Shown: positions 17,312 through 25,864 of the stretch, piece by piece
Numbering within the stretch: the stretch's first letter is position 1
How the letters are laid out: every line of letters starts with the position of its first letter
Assembly: GCF_900094545.1 (NCBI RefSeq)
Contig: NZ_FMAH01000036.1
Location: 1 to 64,000 of the forward strand
DNA: 64,000 nt
Source of the DNA: Martinezella miluonensis
GTDB lineage: Bacteria; Pseudomonadota; Alphaproteobacteria; Rhizobiales; Rhizobiaceae
Direction of reading: 5' to 3'
Made by a program: the position numbers and the translations under genes
Notes under the pieces: model-generated
What the model was told of the DNA's origin: nothing
What the model saw: the letters and a program-made list of their open reading frames with translations, nothing else
Databases searched by the model: none

Positions 17312-18613
17312 ATGATCCCGCGCTACTCCCGACCGGAAATGGTCGCCATCTGGTCGCCCGAAACCAAGTTCCGTATCTGGTTCGAGATCGAGGCCCATGC
17401 TTGTGATGCGCTGGCCGCTCTCGGCGTCATTCCGAAGTCGGCGGCAGACACCATTTGGGAAAAGGGCGGCAAGGCAACTTTCGACGTTGCCCGCATCGAT
17501 GAGATCGAGGCCGTCACCAAGCACGACGTCATTGCATTCCTGACGCATCTCGCCGAAATCGTTGGTCCGGATGCCCGCTTCGTGCACCAGGGCATGACCT
17601 CCTCTGATGTTCTCGACACCTGCTTCAACGTCCAGCTCGTTCGCGCAAGCGACCTGCTGCTCGCCGATATCGACAAGCTGCTGGAAGCGCTGAAACGCCG
17701 CGCCTTCGAGCATAAGGACACGGTTACCATCGGCCGTTCGCATGGCATCCATGCCGAACCCACCACCTTCGGCGTCAAGCTCGCGCTCGCCTATGCCGAA
17801 TTCGAGCGCTGCAGGCAGCGCCTGATCGCGGCCCGCGAGGAAGTCGCCACCTGCGCCATCTCCGGCGCCGTCGGCACCTTCGCCAATATCGATCCGCGCG
17901 TTGAAGAGCATGTTGCCGCCGCGCTCGGCCTGAAGCCGGAGCCGGTCTCCACACAGGTCATCCCGCGCGACCGTCACGCGATGTTCTTCGCCACCCTCGG
18001 CGTCGTCGCTTCCTCGATCGAGCGTCTCGCGACCGAAATCCGCCATCTGCAGCGCACGGAAGTTCTGGAGGCCGAGGAATATTTCTCGCCGGGCCAGAAG
18101 GGCTCATCGGCTATGCCGCACAAGCGTAATCCGGTGCTGACGGAAAACCTGACCGGCCTTGCCCGCATGGTCCGCTCTTACGCCATGCCGGCCATGGAGA
18201 ACGTCGCTCTCTGGCATGAGCGCGATATCTCGCATTCGTCCGTCGAACGCATGATCGGCCCAGATGCGACCGTCACGCTCGATTTCGCGCTCGCCCGCAT
18301 GACGAGCGTGATCGACAAGCTGCTGGTCTACCCGGACAATATGATGAAGAATTTGAACAAGTTCCGTGGACTTGTTCATTCGCAGCGCGTCCTGCTGGCG
18401 CTGACCCAGGCCGGCGTTTCCCGCGAAGACTCCTATCGCCTTGTCCAGCGCAACGCGATGAAGGTCTGGGAGCAAGGCAAGGACTTCCTCGAGGAACTCC
18501 TGGCGGATCAGGAAGTACGCGCGGCGCTTTCCGAGGCAGATATCCGCGAAAAATTCGACCTCGGCTATCACACCAAGCATGTCGACACGATCTTCAAGCG
18601 GGTCTTCGGCTAA
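17312..18613 (+). CDS. purB: Adenylosuccinate lyase
   Basis: Catalyses two steps of purine synthesis: SAICAR to AICAR and adenylosuccinate to AMP. The fumarase/ASL superfamily signature GSSAMPHKRNP is intact, with upstream TSSDVLDTCFN and RSHGIHAEPTTFG carrying the expected catalytic His residues. ATG at 17312 (MIPRYSRPEM) gives 433 residues, the usual length for this short PurB type. The open frame before it has no family similarity. The 3' end overlaps by four bases with the convergent iron-permease-like gene. Confidence 0.96.
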   Translation: MIPRYSRPEMVAIWSPETKFRIWFEIEAHACDALAALGVIPKSAADTIWEKGGKATFDVARIDEIEAVTKHDVIAFLTHLAEIVGPDARFVHQGMTSSDVLDTCFNVQLVRASDLLLADIDKLLEALKRRAFEHKDTVTIGRSHGIHAEPTTFGVKLALAYAEFERCRQRLIAAREEVATCAISGAVGTFANIDPRVEEHVAAALGLKPEPVSTQVIPRDRHAMFFATLGVVASSIERLATEIRHLQRTEVLEAEEYFSPGQKGSSAMPHKRNPVLTENLTGLARMVRSYAMPAMENVALWHERDISHSSVERMIGPDATVTLDFALARMTSVIDKLLVYPDNMMKNLNKFRGLVHSQRVLLALTQAGVSREDSYRLVQRNAMKVWEQGKDFLEELLADQEVRAALSEADIREKFDLGYHTKHVDTIFKRVFG

Positions 18614-19110
18614 GATTTGGTGTGATTGGTCTGATTTGACGTTGAGGCGGTGCGGTTGACGCGCCGCCTTTTTCTTTTGTTCGCTGGCTTGGCGACGACC
18701 ACGCGATCGAGCCCGACGCTATCGCCAGCCTTGCTCTTGTGTCGTTCCTGATGCCGCTTCGCTGCCTTTTCGACCAGTCTGTCGAGATGTTTGAGATCCT
18801 CTTCGTCGAGGTTTTCGATCCCAATGAAGCGATTCTCGGCCCCGCTGGTCAGGATCAGCTCGTTGAGCTTGGCTTGGATGGCCCGCGTGTCGCGCGTCTG
18901 TGCGCTCTGAAGCAGGAAAACCATCAGAAACGTGACGATCGTCGTGCTGGTATTGATGACCAGCTGCCAGGTGTCCGAATAATTGAAGATCGGCCCTGTC
19001 GCGCCCCACACAGTGACGACGAGCAACGCCAGTACGAAGATGGCCGGTTTGCCCGTCCAATTCGAAACCGTCACCGCAAAACGTGTGAAAATATGCGTCA
19101 GCGAAACCAT
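18610..19110 (-). CDS. Low-affinity iron permease family membrane protein
   Basis: About 166 residues. Two membrane segments (WTGKPAIFVLALLVVTVWGA and the TWQLVINTSTTIVTFLMVFLL stretch) are followed by QSAQTRDTRAIQAKLNELI, the hallmark of the family named after yeast Fet4, and then a Lys/Arg-rich tail. Bacterial members are too short to form a classical transporter, and transport is unproven. I choose ATG at 19110 because GGAG precedes it by nine bases; an upstream in-frame ATG at 19140 is possible. It is convergent with purB, overlapping its last four bases. Confidence 0.82.
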   Translation of the reverse strand: MVSLTHIFTRFAVTVSNWTGKPAIFVLALLVVTVWGATGPIFNYSDTWQLVINTSTTIVTFLMVFLLQSAQTRDTRAIQAKLNELILTSGAENRFIGIENLDEEDLKHLDRLVEKAAKRHQERHKSKAGDSVGLDRVVVAKPANKRKRRRVNRTASTSNQTNHTKS

Positions 19111-19197
19111 GATCCGCATCTCCATGATGATGCGGATCAACGTGGAAACTCCGTTGCGGTTCCAACGATCGCCGAGAACCGCTAAAAGCGCGAAGGT

Positions 19198-19998
19198 CTA
19201 GTCTTGGGCTACGACCAGTTTGCGATAGAGATGCCAGGACGCGTGACCGAGTATGGGCATCACGACAGCAAGACCCACAAAGATCGGAATCGTACCAACC
19301 ACAAGCAATGCTGCCACTATCAGGCCCCAGACCGCGATCGGAACCGGATTGATCAATGTTGCCCTTATGCTGGCATCGACCGCTGCGACGACGCCGACGT
19401 CACGGTCCAGCAACAGCGGAAACGTAACGACTGTGGTCGCCAACACGACGAGGGCGAAGACGAAACCGGTCAGATTGCCCCAGAACATCATCGTCATGCC
19501 CGCACGCGTCGTCAGAACATTCGACACGAAGGACCAAAGCGTGGGCTGTACACCGTCACCGAAGAAGATGGCGTAAATGTTCTGCGCTACGAAGAGCCAG
19601 ACGATGAAGAGGCCAAATAGCATCAGGCCCGCAACAACGATCGACGGCAATGCTGGCGAATGGCGCACGTCGAACGCATGGCTCCAGGACGTATCCAGCC
19701 CCTTTTCCCGCCGTCGGCTGATCTCGTAGAGACCGATCGCAGCCATCGGGCCTAGCAAGGCAAAGCCCGACATCAGCGGGAATAGTAGCGGCAAAAGGTT
19801 CTGGTCTGTGCTCCAGATCGCGAGTGCAATGCCCGCTATCGGATACATCAGGCACAGGAAGACATAATGCGATGGCTTCTCGCTGAAATCGTCCAGCCCC
19901 AGTTTCAGGGCGTCGACAAGGTCTGCAATACCAATCTTGCGGATGGCAGGGCGGGTAAATGTATGGTCCGCTCCAGCCATGACGTGAAAGGCCGTCAT
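19198..19998 (-). CDS. DUF2189 multi-pass membrane protein
   Basis: A 266-residue inner-membrane protein with about six hydrophobic segments. The DUF2189 pattern is recognisable: IADLVDALKLGLDDFSEKPSHYVFLCLMYPIAG, GLYEISRRREKGLDTSWSHAF, and a C-terminal GHASWHLYRKLV. Function is unknown. A strong ribosome-binding site (GAGGAGGAG) lies before the ATG at 19998. It has its own upstream region of about 165 bases shared with the divergent hydrolase gene. Confidence 0.85.
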   Translation of the reverse strand: MTAFHVMAGADHTFTRPAIRKIGIADLVDALKLGLDDFSEKPSHYVFLCLMYPIAGIALAIWSTDQNLLPLLFPLMSGFALLGPMAAIGLYEISRRREKGLDTSWSHAFDVRHSPALPSIVVAGLMLFGLFIVWLFVAQNIYAIFFGDGVQPTLWSFVSNVLTTRAGMTMMFWGNLTGFVFALVVLATTVVTFPLLLDRDVGVVAAVDASIRATLINPVPIAVWGLIVAALLVVGTIPIFVGLAVVMPILGHASWHLYRKLVVAQD

Positions 19999-20164
19999 AA
20001 TGCTCTCCTCCTCAACCGTGGCACTCGGTTGCGGTGAAAGATGGCGGCAAATTGATCGCCGACATCGTCATTCGCTACCGGCAACGGCGATGCTAGCAAA
20101 TTTTGCCGCAATTGTCGCCTTTTTCCCTTGACACTTGGGTTCACCTTTTCCACATCGCGCTATC

Positions 20165-20719
20165 ATGAAAGCCTCCGACGCAAATATCCTCATCATCCCC
20201 GGCTATACCAATTCCGGCCCCGACCACTGGCAGACACGCTGGGAGCAGAAACTCTCGACAGCGCGGCGCGTGGAGCAGGCCGAATGGTCGAAGCCCGTGC
20301 GCGATGATTGGGTTGCCCGTATTGCCGAAGAGGTGAACGCTTCGGATAAGCCTGTCGTACTCGTGGCGCACTCGCTCGGCGTCCCCTCGGTAATCCACGC
20401 GATCCCACAATTCCGCAACAAGGTCGCCGGTGCCTTCCTCGTCGCACCGCCCGATGTCGCCAATCCCGGCATCCGGCCGAAGCATCTGATGACATTCGGC
20501 CCCTATCCGCGCGATCCCCTGCCATTTCCGTCGGTTACGATTGCGAGCCGTAACGACCCATTCGGCAGCTACGAGCATGCTGACGATGTCGCCAGCAGCT
20601 GGGGCTCGCTGCTGATCGACGCCGGCGAGTCCGGCCATATCAACAGCGAATCCGGCCACGGCCCCTGGCCCGAAGGCACGATGGTTTTCGCGAAATTCCT
20701 GAGCCAACTGAAGCCGTGA
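20165..20719 (+). CDS. RBBP9/YdeN-family serine hydrolase
   Basis: A 184-residue alpha/beta-hydrolase of the RBBP9 family. The nucleophile elbow is VAHSLG, the acid is in ASRNDPFGS and the catalytic His is probably in AGESGHINSESGHG. The N-terminus ILIIPGYTNSGPDHWQTRWE is diagnostic. Substrate unknown; many family members are cytoplasmic esterases or aminopeptidase-like enzymes. ATG 20165 is used; an in-frame upstream start at 20135 would add ten residues and neither has a good Shine-Dalgarno. Confidence 0.87.
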   Translation: MKASDANILIIPGYTNSGPDHWQTRWEQKLSTARRVEQAEWSKPVRDDWVARIAEEVNASDKPVVLVAHSLGVPSVIHAIPQFRNKVAGAFLVAPPDVANPGIRPKHLMTFGPYPRDPLPFPSVTIASRNDPFGSYEHADDVASSWGSLLIDAGESGHINSESGHGPWPEGTMVFAKFLSQLKP

Positions 20720-20842
20720 CAGCCGGGAAATGCAATGTGCGATGGACGCAGCCGATCTCACTAGCCTGTGAAGTACCGGCCACATTCATTCCATCGTCAG
20801 ATAAAAACCTGTAAAACAGGCCCTGACAGGATCCCGATTCTC

Positions 20843-20863
20843 GCCTTGGCGTCCCGCCAAGGC
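20843..20863 (+). terminator. Hairpin between the hydrolase gene and purC
   Basis: A perfect 9-bp GC-rich stem (20843-20851 with 20855-20863) and a TCC loop lie 120 bases after the hydrolase stop and 120 before purC. No T run follows. It could terminate the hydrolase transcript or form part of the purC leader. A purine-rich AGGAAGGAGG run just downstream (about 20872) is not positioned for purC. Confidence 0.4.
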
Positions 20864-20982
20864 CGGAATTCCGAGGAAGGAGGCGCTGGCGGATTGTGAA
20901 TTCGCTTCTTATCCGTTATGGGACGCCCACATACGATCCACTTGCGCTATCCCATGAGCGCCAAAGACAGAGAACAATACCA

Positions 20983-21747
20983 ATGAACCGTCGCCGCCGT
21001 ATCTACGAAGGCAAGGCCAAGATCCTTTATGAGGGACCTGAGCCAGGCACGCTGATCCAGTTCTTCAAGGACGACGCTACTGCCTTCAACAAGAAGAAGC
21101 ACGAAGTCATCGATGGCAAGGGTGTTCTGAACAATCGCATCTGCGAATATATCTTCAGCCATCTGAACAAGATCGGCATCCCCACCCATTTCATCCGCCG
21201 CCTCAACATGCGCGAGCAGCTGATCAAGGAAGTGGAGATGATCCCGCTCGAGATCGTCGTGCGCAACGTTGCCGCCGGCTCGCTCTCCAAGCGCCTCGGC
21301 ATCGAGGAAGGCGTGGTGCTGCCGCGCTCGATCATCGAATTCTACTACAAGTCCGATGCGCTCGAAGACCCCATGGTCTCCGAAGAGCACATCACGGCTT
21401 TCGGCTGGGCCAACCCGGCGGAACTCGATGACATCATGGCGCTCGCCATCCGCGTCAACGACTTCATGACCGGCCTTTTCCTCGGCGTCGGCATCCAGCT
21501 CGTCGATTTCAAGATCGAATGCGGCCGTCTCTTCGAAGGCGACATGATGCGTATCATCCTTGCCGACGAAATCTCGCCGGACAGCTGCCGTCTATGGGAT
21601 ATCGAAACCCATGAGAAGATGGACAAGGATCGCTTCCGTCGCGATATGGGCGGCCTGCTGGAAGCCTATTCCGAAGTCGCTCGCCGCCTCGGCATCATCA
21701 ATGAAAACGAACCCGTGCGCGGCACGGGGCCGGTTCTCGTCAAGTAA
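20983..21747 (+). CDS. purC: Phosphoribosylaminoimidazole-succinocarboxamide (SAICAR) synthase
   Basis: Joins aspartate to CAIR with ATP in purine synthesis. The N-terminus RRRIYEGKAKILYEGPEPGTLIQFFKD is the classical ATP-binding start. EMIPLEIVVRNVAAGS and LVDFKIECGRL are the conserved catalytic segments. ATG 20983 gives 254 residues, the usual length; an upstream GTG at 20896 after a strong purine-rich run would add 29 unconserved residues. It heads purC-purS-purQ, with purS 17 bases downstream. Confidence 0.96.
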   Translation: MNRRRRIYEGKAKILYEGPEPGTLIQFFKDDATAFNKKKHEVIDGKGVLNNRICEYIFSHLNKIGIPTHFIRRLNMREQLIKEVEMIPLEIVVRNVAAGSLSKRLGIEEGVVLPRSIIEFYYKSDALEDPMVSEEHITAFGWANPAELDDIMALAIRVNDFMTGLFLGVGIQLVDFKIECGRLFEGDMMRIILADEISPDSCRLWDIETHEKMDKDRFRRDMGGLLEAYSEVARRLGIINENEPVRGTGPVLVK

Positions 21748-21764
21748 GTTCAGGAAGGACAATC

Positions 21765-22007
21765 GTGATCAAGGCTCGTGTAACCGTCACGCTGAAGAAC
21801 GGCGTTCTCGATCCGCAGGGCAAGGCAATCGAAGGCGCGCTCGGCGCGCTCGGCTTTGACGGCGTTCATCAGGTCCGCCAGGGCAAGGTCTTCGACCTCG
21901 AGCTTGAAGGCACCGACAAGAGCAAGGCCGAGGCGGATCTCAAAGCCATGTGCGAAAAGCTCCTCGCCAACACGGTAATCGAGAACTTCAGCATTTCGAT
22001 CGACTGA
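21765..22007 (+). CDS. purS: FGAM synthase subunit PurS
   Basis: An 80-residue small subunit that bridges PurQ and PurL in the three-part phosphoribosylformylglycinamidine synthase found in Gram-positives and alphaproteobacteria. The KARVTVTLKNGVLDPQGKAI opening and GVHQVRQGKVFDLELEG are diagnostic. The GTG start follows AGGAAGGAC. It lies between purC and purQ, as expected; the other subunit, purL, is displaced about 6 kb downstream by an accessory block. Confidence 0.95.
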   Translation: MIKARVTVTLKNGVLDPQGKAIEGALGALGFDGVHQVRQGKVFDLELEGTDKSKAEADLKAMCEKLLANTVIENFSISID

Positions 22008-22109
22008 TTGTCCTCGTCCGCGAGCCATTCTTCCTTTGCTTGAGGCAATGGAGTATGGCTCTCGAAGCTCTTCCAGCGATCATCCCTAGCCTGTTACGGG
22101 ACCAGCATC

Positions 22110-22781
22110 ATGAAATCAGCAGTCGTCCAACTCCCCGGCCTCAATCGCGATCGCGACATGATTGCGGCTCTGACCAAGATTTCCGGCCATGCGCCCGTGA
22201 CCGTGTGGCAGACCGAGACCGAGATCCCGGATGTCGACCTGATCGTCATCCCTGGCGGCTTCTCCTATGGCGATTATCTGCGCTGCGGCGCGATCGCAGC
22301 TCGCATGCCGATCATGCAGGCGATCAAGGACAAGGCCGACAAGGGCGTCAAGGTTCTCGGCGTCTGCAACGGTTTCCAGATTCTGCTGGAGGCGGGCATG
22401 CTGCCCGGCGCGCTGATGCGCAACGCCTCGCTGAAATTCGTCTGCCGCGAAGTGAAGCTCGAGGTAGTGAATGCCGAAACGGAATTCACTGGCGCGTATG
22501 CCAAGGGTCAGGTCATCCGCAGCCCGGTCGCGCATCATGACGGCAACTATTTCGCCGATGCCGAGACGCTGAAGGCGATCGAGGATAATGGCCAGGTAGT
22601 CTTCCGCTATGCCGAAGGCACCAACCCCAACGGCTCGGTCAACGACATCGCCGGTGTCATCAACACCAAGGGCAATGTGCTCGGCATGATGCCGCATCCG
22701 GAAAATCTGATCGAAGCGGCCCACGGCGGCAATGACGGCCGCGGCCTCTTCGCCTCCGCACTCGGCGTTATCGCCGCCTGA
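22110..22781 (+). CDS. purQ: FGAM synthase glutaminase subunit PurQ
   Basis: A class I glutamine amidotransferase supplying ammonia to PurL. The catalytic triad is visible as C86 (GVCNGFQ), H196 and E198 (MPHPENLIE). The N-terminal PGLNRDRDM and the GGFSYGDYLRCGAIA loop are typical of the 223-residue stand-alone PurQ. It follows purS after about 100 bases; the gap shows no other gene. Confidence 0.96.
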   Translation: MKSAVVQLPGLNRDRDMIAALTKISGHAPVTVWQTETEIPDVDLIVIPGGFSYGDYLRCGAIAARMPIMQAIKDKADKGVKVLGVCNGFQILLEAGMLPGALMRNASLKFVCREVKLEVVNAETEFTGAYAKGQVIRSPVAHHDGNYFADAETLKAIEDNGQVVFRYAEGTNPNGSVNDIAGVINTKGNVLGMMPHPENLIEAAHGGNDGRGLFASALGVIAA

Positions 22782-22908
22782 TAGATCGCCAAGGCCTGGC
22801 GCCGACATCATAAAATCGACGTCTTTGCGCAAAACAGCAGGGCGCCGGCAAATAATTGTTCGGCACCTTCGCAACGCCAGACCTAACCGCTTCATTGGAA
22901 AGAGATTG

Positions 22909-23319
22909 ATGCGCCCTCGCCTCCCGACAGGACTTTATTCCGCCGCTGCCATCGCGATGCTTGGGCTTCTCATCACCTCTTGCGGCGGTCCGCGCCCTCC
23001 GAGCATCATCGCGACGGATCACAGCGCCCTGTCGACGATGGAACGCGTCATGCTCAATGCCAGCGCCTGCTGGTTCAAGTCGTCCGACCCTGCTTTCACG
23101 GGTTACCAGCTTTCTCCGGAACTCAATTCCTTCACCGGTCGCCCGCGCATCCTCGTGGTCGACAAGAAGCATCCCACCGGCCGGCCGTCGCTTGTCGTGC
23201 AGGCGGAAGGCAATCCGGCCCAATTGCAGGCCTTCGGTCCGATGATGAACGGCGCTTCCGGCGGCCGTATCACGGGCGACGTCAATCGCTGGGCTGCGGG
23301 TTCGAAGAACTGCAATTAA
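22909..23319 (+). CDS. Hypothetical lipoprotein
   Basis: A 136-residue protein with a type II signal peptide: basic MRPRLPTG, a hydrophobic core, and a lipobox ITSC with C25 as the acylated residue. The mature part (ETMERVMLNASACWFKSS-like middle, then a RPSLVVQAEGNP stretch) matches no family I can name. ATG 22909 follows GGAAAGAG. It opens the accessory block between purQ and purL. Confidence 0.72.
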   Translation: MRPRLPTGLYSAAAIAMLGLLITSCGGPRPPSIIATDHSALSTMERVMLNASACWFKSSDPAFTGYQLSPELNSFTGRPRILVVDKKHPTGRPSLVVQAEGNPAQLQAFGPMMNGASGGRITGDVNRWAAGSKNCN

Positions 23320-23398
23320 AGCCGATGGCCTGAACCCACCCGCATTCTCCAACACCGCAGCCGACGCATGACGTGCCCTCAACCACAGGGATATTGTC

Positions 23399-23932
23399 AT
23401 GGATGGATTTGTCATTCTTTCAGGCTGTTCGGGCGGAGGTAAATCCACCCTGCTCGAAGCGCTCAGGCTTCGCGGACACCATGTCGTCGAGGAGCCTGGG
23501 CGGCGCATCGTTGGGCAGGAGTTGGACAATAGCGGCTCAGCGCTGCCTTGGGTGGATCTTACGGCCTTCGCACGTCGGGCGATCGACATATCGCTCTGCG
23601 ACCGAGAGGCTGCAGCCGCGCATCCGGGAATCGTCTTCTTCGACAGAGGATTGATCGATGCCGCATCGGCCCTCGAACACTTAACGGGCGAACCCGCCTT
23701 GACGTCTTACGGCCAGCGTCACCGCTACAACCGGCATATCTTCCTCACGCCGCCCTGGCCGGAAATATATGTCGGCGACCGCGAGTGCAGACATGATCTG
23801 TCGGAGGCGATCGCCGAATATGAGCGGTTGAGCGCCGACTATCCCTCGCTCAGCTATGAAACTCATATCCCGCCGAAAATCGGCGTCGAGACACGCGCCG
23901 ATCTCGTCCTTTCGACACTAGGCCTGCGTTGA
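23399..23932 (+). CDS. AAA_28-type P-loop ATPase/kinase-like protein
   Basis: A 177-residue single-domain NTPase. The P-loop is GCSGGGKST near residues 9-17, and a likely Walker B/DRG element is IVFFDRGLIDA. The rest (HVVEEPGRRIVGQ, RHRYNRHIFLTPPWPEIY, YETHIPPKIGVETRADLVLS) is typical of AAA_28 proteins, which resemble nucleoside or metabolite kinases. Substrate unknown. It lies 79 bases after the lipoprotein gene on the same strand. Confidence 0.82.
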   Translation: MDGFVILSGCSGGGKSTLLEALRLRGHHVVEEPGRRIVGQELDNSGSALPWVDLTAFARRAIDISLCDREAAAAHPGIVFFDRGLIDAASALEHLTGEPALTSYGQRHRYNRHIFLTPPWPEIYVGDRECRHDLSEAIAEYERLSADYPSLSYETHIPPKIGVETRADLVLSTLGLR

Positions 23933-23977
23933 TCCTCGACCAGCCTCAATGAGGGCAGACATTGCGCATCGTCAGCC

Positions 23978-24223
23978 TCAATCCCAGAAAAACGATTTGC
24001 TGACCTCTGCCTTGGCCTCGCTAGGGCTAAGGCCGATGTCGCGCAACTGATCGCCCGTCAATTCCCGCAGAACCAAGCGGCCCTCGCGCTTTTGCATCCA
24101 TAGAAGGAAAGAGGCCCAAAGCCGGCGCACAGGATACGACTTTGGCTGCGTCGCCCCGACTTCCACGGCCGCGGCTCGAGTCTCGCTCGCCTCCGCCGCG
24201 CACATTGTATCAATTGTACTCAT
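23978..24223 (-). CDS. DUF1127 small protein
   Basis: An 81-residue protein with a C-terminal DUF1127 (YjiS-like) module, LRELTGDQLRDIGLSPSEAKAE, rich in Arg and Leu. In Agrobacterium and relatives, short DUF1127 proteins affect RNA turnover and phosphate or carbon metabolism; this one is longer, with an Ala-rich N-terminus. I prefer ATG 24223, preceded by AGGTGG; a GTG at 24235 is possible. It is divergent from a MocR regulator, a recurrent pairing. Confidence 0.83.
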   Translation of the reverse strand: MSTIDTMCAAEASETRAAAVEVGATQPKSYPVRRLWASFLLWMQKREGRLVLRELTGDQLRDIGLSPSEAKAEVSKSFFWD

Positions 24224-24324
24224 CTTCAAATCCACCTAGTCGTGACAATTCACACGTATCGAGCCAAACGATACAATTGACTCATAGTATTGACTCTACC
24301 ACAGAGACAATCTAGGAAATTGTC
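24204..24324. promoter_or_regulatory. Divergent DUF1127/MocR control region with repeated TACAATTGA-type motifs
   Basis: The AT-rich region between the two genes repeats related words. ATACAATTGA lies on the plus strand at about 24272-24281, and the same core lies on the minus strand at about 24210-24219. An inverted pair GACAAT/ATTGTC (24306-24311 and 24319-24324) sits just before the MocR start. These are plausible operators for autoregulation by the MocR protein; binding is inferred. Confidence 0.4.
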
Positions 24325-24327
24325 ATT

Positions 24328-25746
24328 ATGACAAATTGGCTCCCTGACATTTCCAGTGGCAACGGACCGGTCTATATCCGCGTTGCCGACAGCATCGAGA
24401 ACGCGATCACGCATGGCGTCTTGCCGCCCGGCACAAAATTGCCGCCGCAACGCAATCTTGCCTATGATATCGGCGTGACGATCGGCACGGTGAGCCGCGC
24501 CTATGCGCTCGTGCACGAGCGCGGCCTCGTTGCCGGCGAAGTCGGGCGTGGCACCTATGTGCTGGAGCGTTCGAACAGCAAGCAGATCGAGCTCGTCGAT
24601 CCGATCACGCAGGCGCTCGCCGGCACTCGTGGTCTGAATACGCCCGATGCGAAAATACGCTTCGATACGACCGCAGCGCCCGATATCGGCCAGGGCGTGA
24701 TTATCGGAAAGCTCTTCGCCGACATCAGCAACGAACACCAATCGGAAATCTCCTCCTATTCCCGGAATTTCCCGGCAAGCTGGTTTGAGGCGGGGCAGAT
24801 CTGGCTCGCCCGCAACGGCTGGCGGCCGCCAATTGAATCAGTCGTGCCGACGCTGGGTGCCCATGCCGGTGCCATAGCCGTCATTTCGGCCGTGACATCG
24901 CCCGGCGACAAGATCGTCTTTGAAAACCTGACCTACACGCAGATCAGCCGCGCCGCGCGCCTCCTTGGGCGCCGCTCGATATTGGTCGATTCCGACGAAC
25001 ATGGCATGATCCCAGACGATTTCGAGCGGCTGTGTCAGCAGCAGCATCCGCGCCTGGCGTTCATGATGCCGACAGCGCATAATCCCACACTGGTGACAAT
25101 GCCGGAAGCAAGGCGCCGGGCCATCGCCGCCATAGCGCGCCGCCACAGTGTCTGGCTCATCGAGGACGATCTCTATGGCGGAATGACCGGCGACCAGAAC
25201 CCGCTGATGGCCGCCATCGCGCCTGAGCGGACCTTTGTGGTCAGCAGCCTGGCGAAAGCAGTGACGGCCGGCGTGCGTGGCGGCTGGGTCGCCTGCCCGC
25301 CGCATTTCGCGCAGCGCATCAAGGTCACGCATAAGATGACCACCGGCGGACTGCCCTTCATTCTGGCGGAAACCTGTGCGCGGCTGGTGCTGGAAGGCCA
25401 TGCGCTGGACCTGCGCCGCAAGTCGATCGAGGAAATCAGGGCGCGCGAGCAGATCGCGCAGCAGGCGCTAGCCGGATTCGAGTTCAATTCTCATCCGCAC
25501 CTGCCGTTCCTTTGGCTGAAACTGCCTGAACCCTGGCTATCCGGTACCTTCAAGAATGCGGCTATTGCCGACGGCGTGCTCATCGACGACGAAGACGAAT
25601 TCAAGGCCGCGCGTATGGAAAAGGTCTACCATCGCGTTCGCGTCGCTTTCTCGTCGCCCCGGCGGCGCGAGGACGTCGAAGCAGGCTTCATGACCCTGCG
25701 CCGGCTGCTGGAAAACGGCTCGTCAGGCTACGATAGTCACATTTAA
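24328..25746 (+). CDS. MocR-type regulator (GntR domain fused to aminotransferase-like domain)
   Basis: A 472-residue fusion. Residues 1-75 form a GntR winged helix (PVYIRVADSIENAITHGVLPPGTKLPPQRNLAYDIGVT, then VGRGTYV). The rest is a type I aminotransferase fold with the PLP-binding Lys in SSLAKAVTAGVRGGWV and PTAHNPT as the cofactor-phosphate/substrate segment. MocR proteins use PLP or a PLP adduct as effector to control nearby genes. The likely target is the divergent DUF1127 gene. The ligand cannot be predicted. Confidence 0.92.
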   Translation: MTNWLPDISSGNGPVYIRVADSIENAITHGVLPPGTKLPPQRNLAYDIGVTIGTVSRAYALVHERGLVAGEVGRGTYVLERSNSKQIELVDPITQALAGTRGLNTPDAKIRFDTTAAPDIGQGVIIGKLFADISNEHQSEISSYSRNFPASWFEAGQIWLARNGWRPPIESVVPTLGAHAGAIAVISAVTSPGDKIVFENLTYTQISRAARLLGRRSILVDSDEHGMIPDDFERLCQQQHPRLAFMMPTAHNPTLVTMPEARRRAIAAIARRHSVWLIEDDLYGGMTGDQNPLMAAIAPERTFVVSSLAKAVTAGVRGGWVACPPHFAQRIKVTHKMTTGGLPFILAETCARLVLEGHALDLRRKSIEEIRAREQIAQQALAGFEFNSHPHLPFLWLKLPEPWLSGTFKNAAIADGVLIDDEDEFKAARMEKVYHRVRVAFSSPRRREDVEAGFMTLRRLLENGSSGYDSHI

Positions 25747-25864
25747 GCAAGACTCTTCGTTTATCGACAGGCATTTTGCGAAATTCCAGCCGTGCCATCT
25801 CGACACCTAGCACCCTACCATTCTATGGATGTTTAGGGATTCGCCCGCCATTCAGGGGGAGTGC

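Noticed and set aside
20128..20160. TTGACA as a -35 promoter before the RBBP9-like hydrolase
   Set aside because: No acceptable -10 at 16-18 bases; start codon choice is also unsettled.
20872..20982. Extended PurC start at GTG 20896 after AGGAAGGAGG
   Set aside because: The 29 extra residues are unlike any PurC; 20983 gives the standard length, though the purine-rich run remains unexplained.
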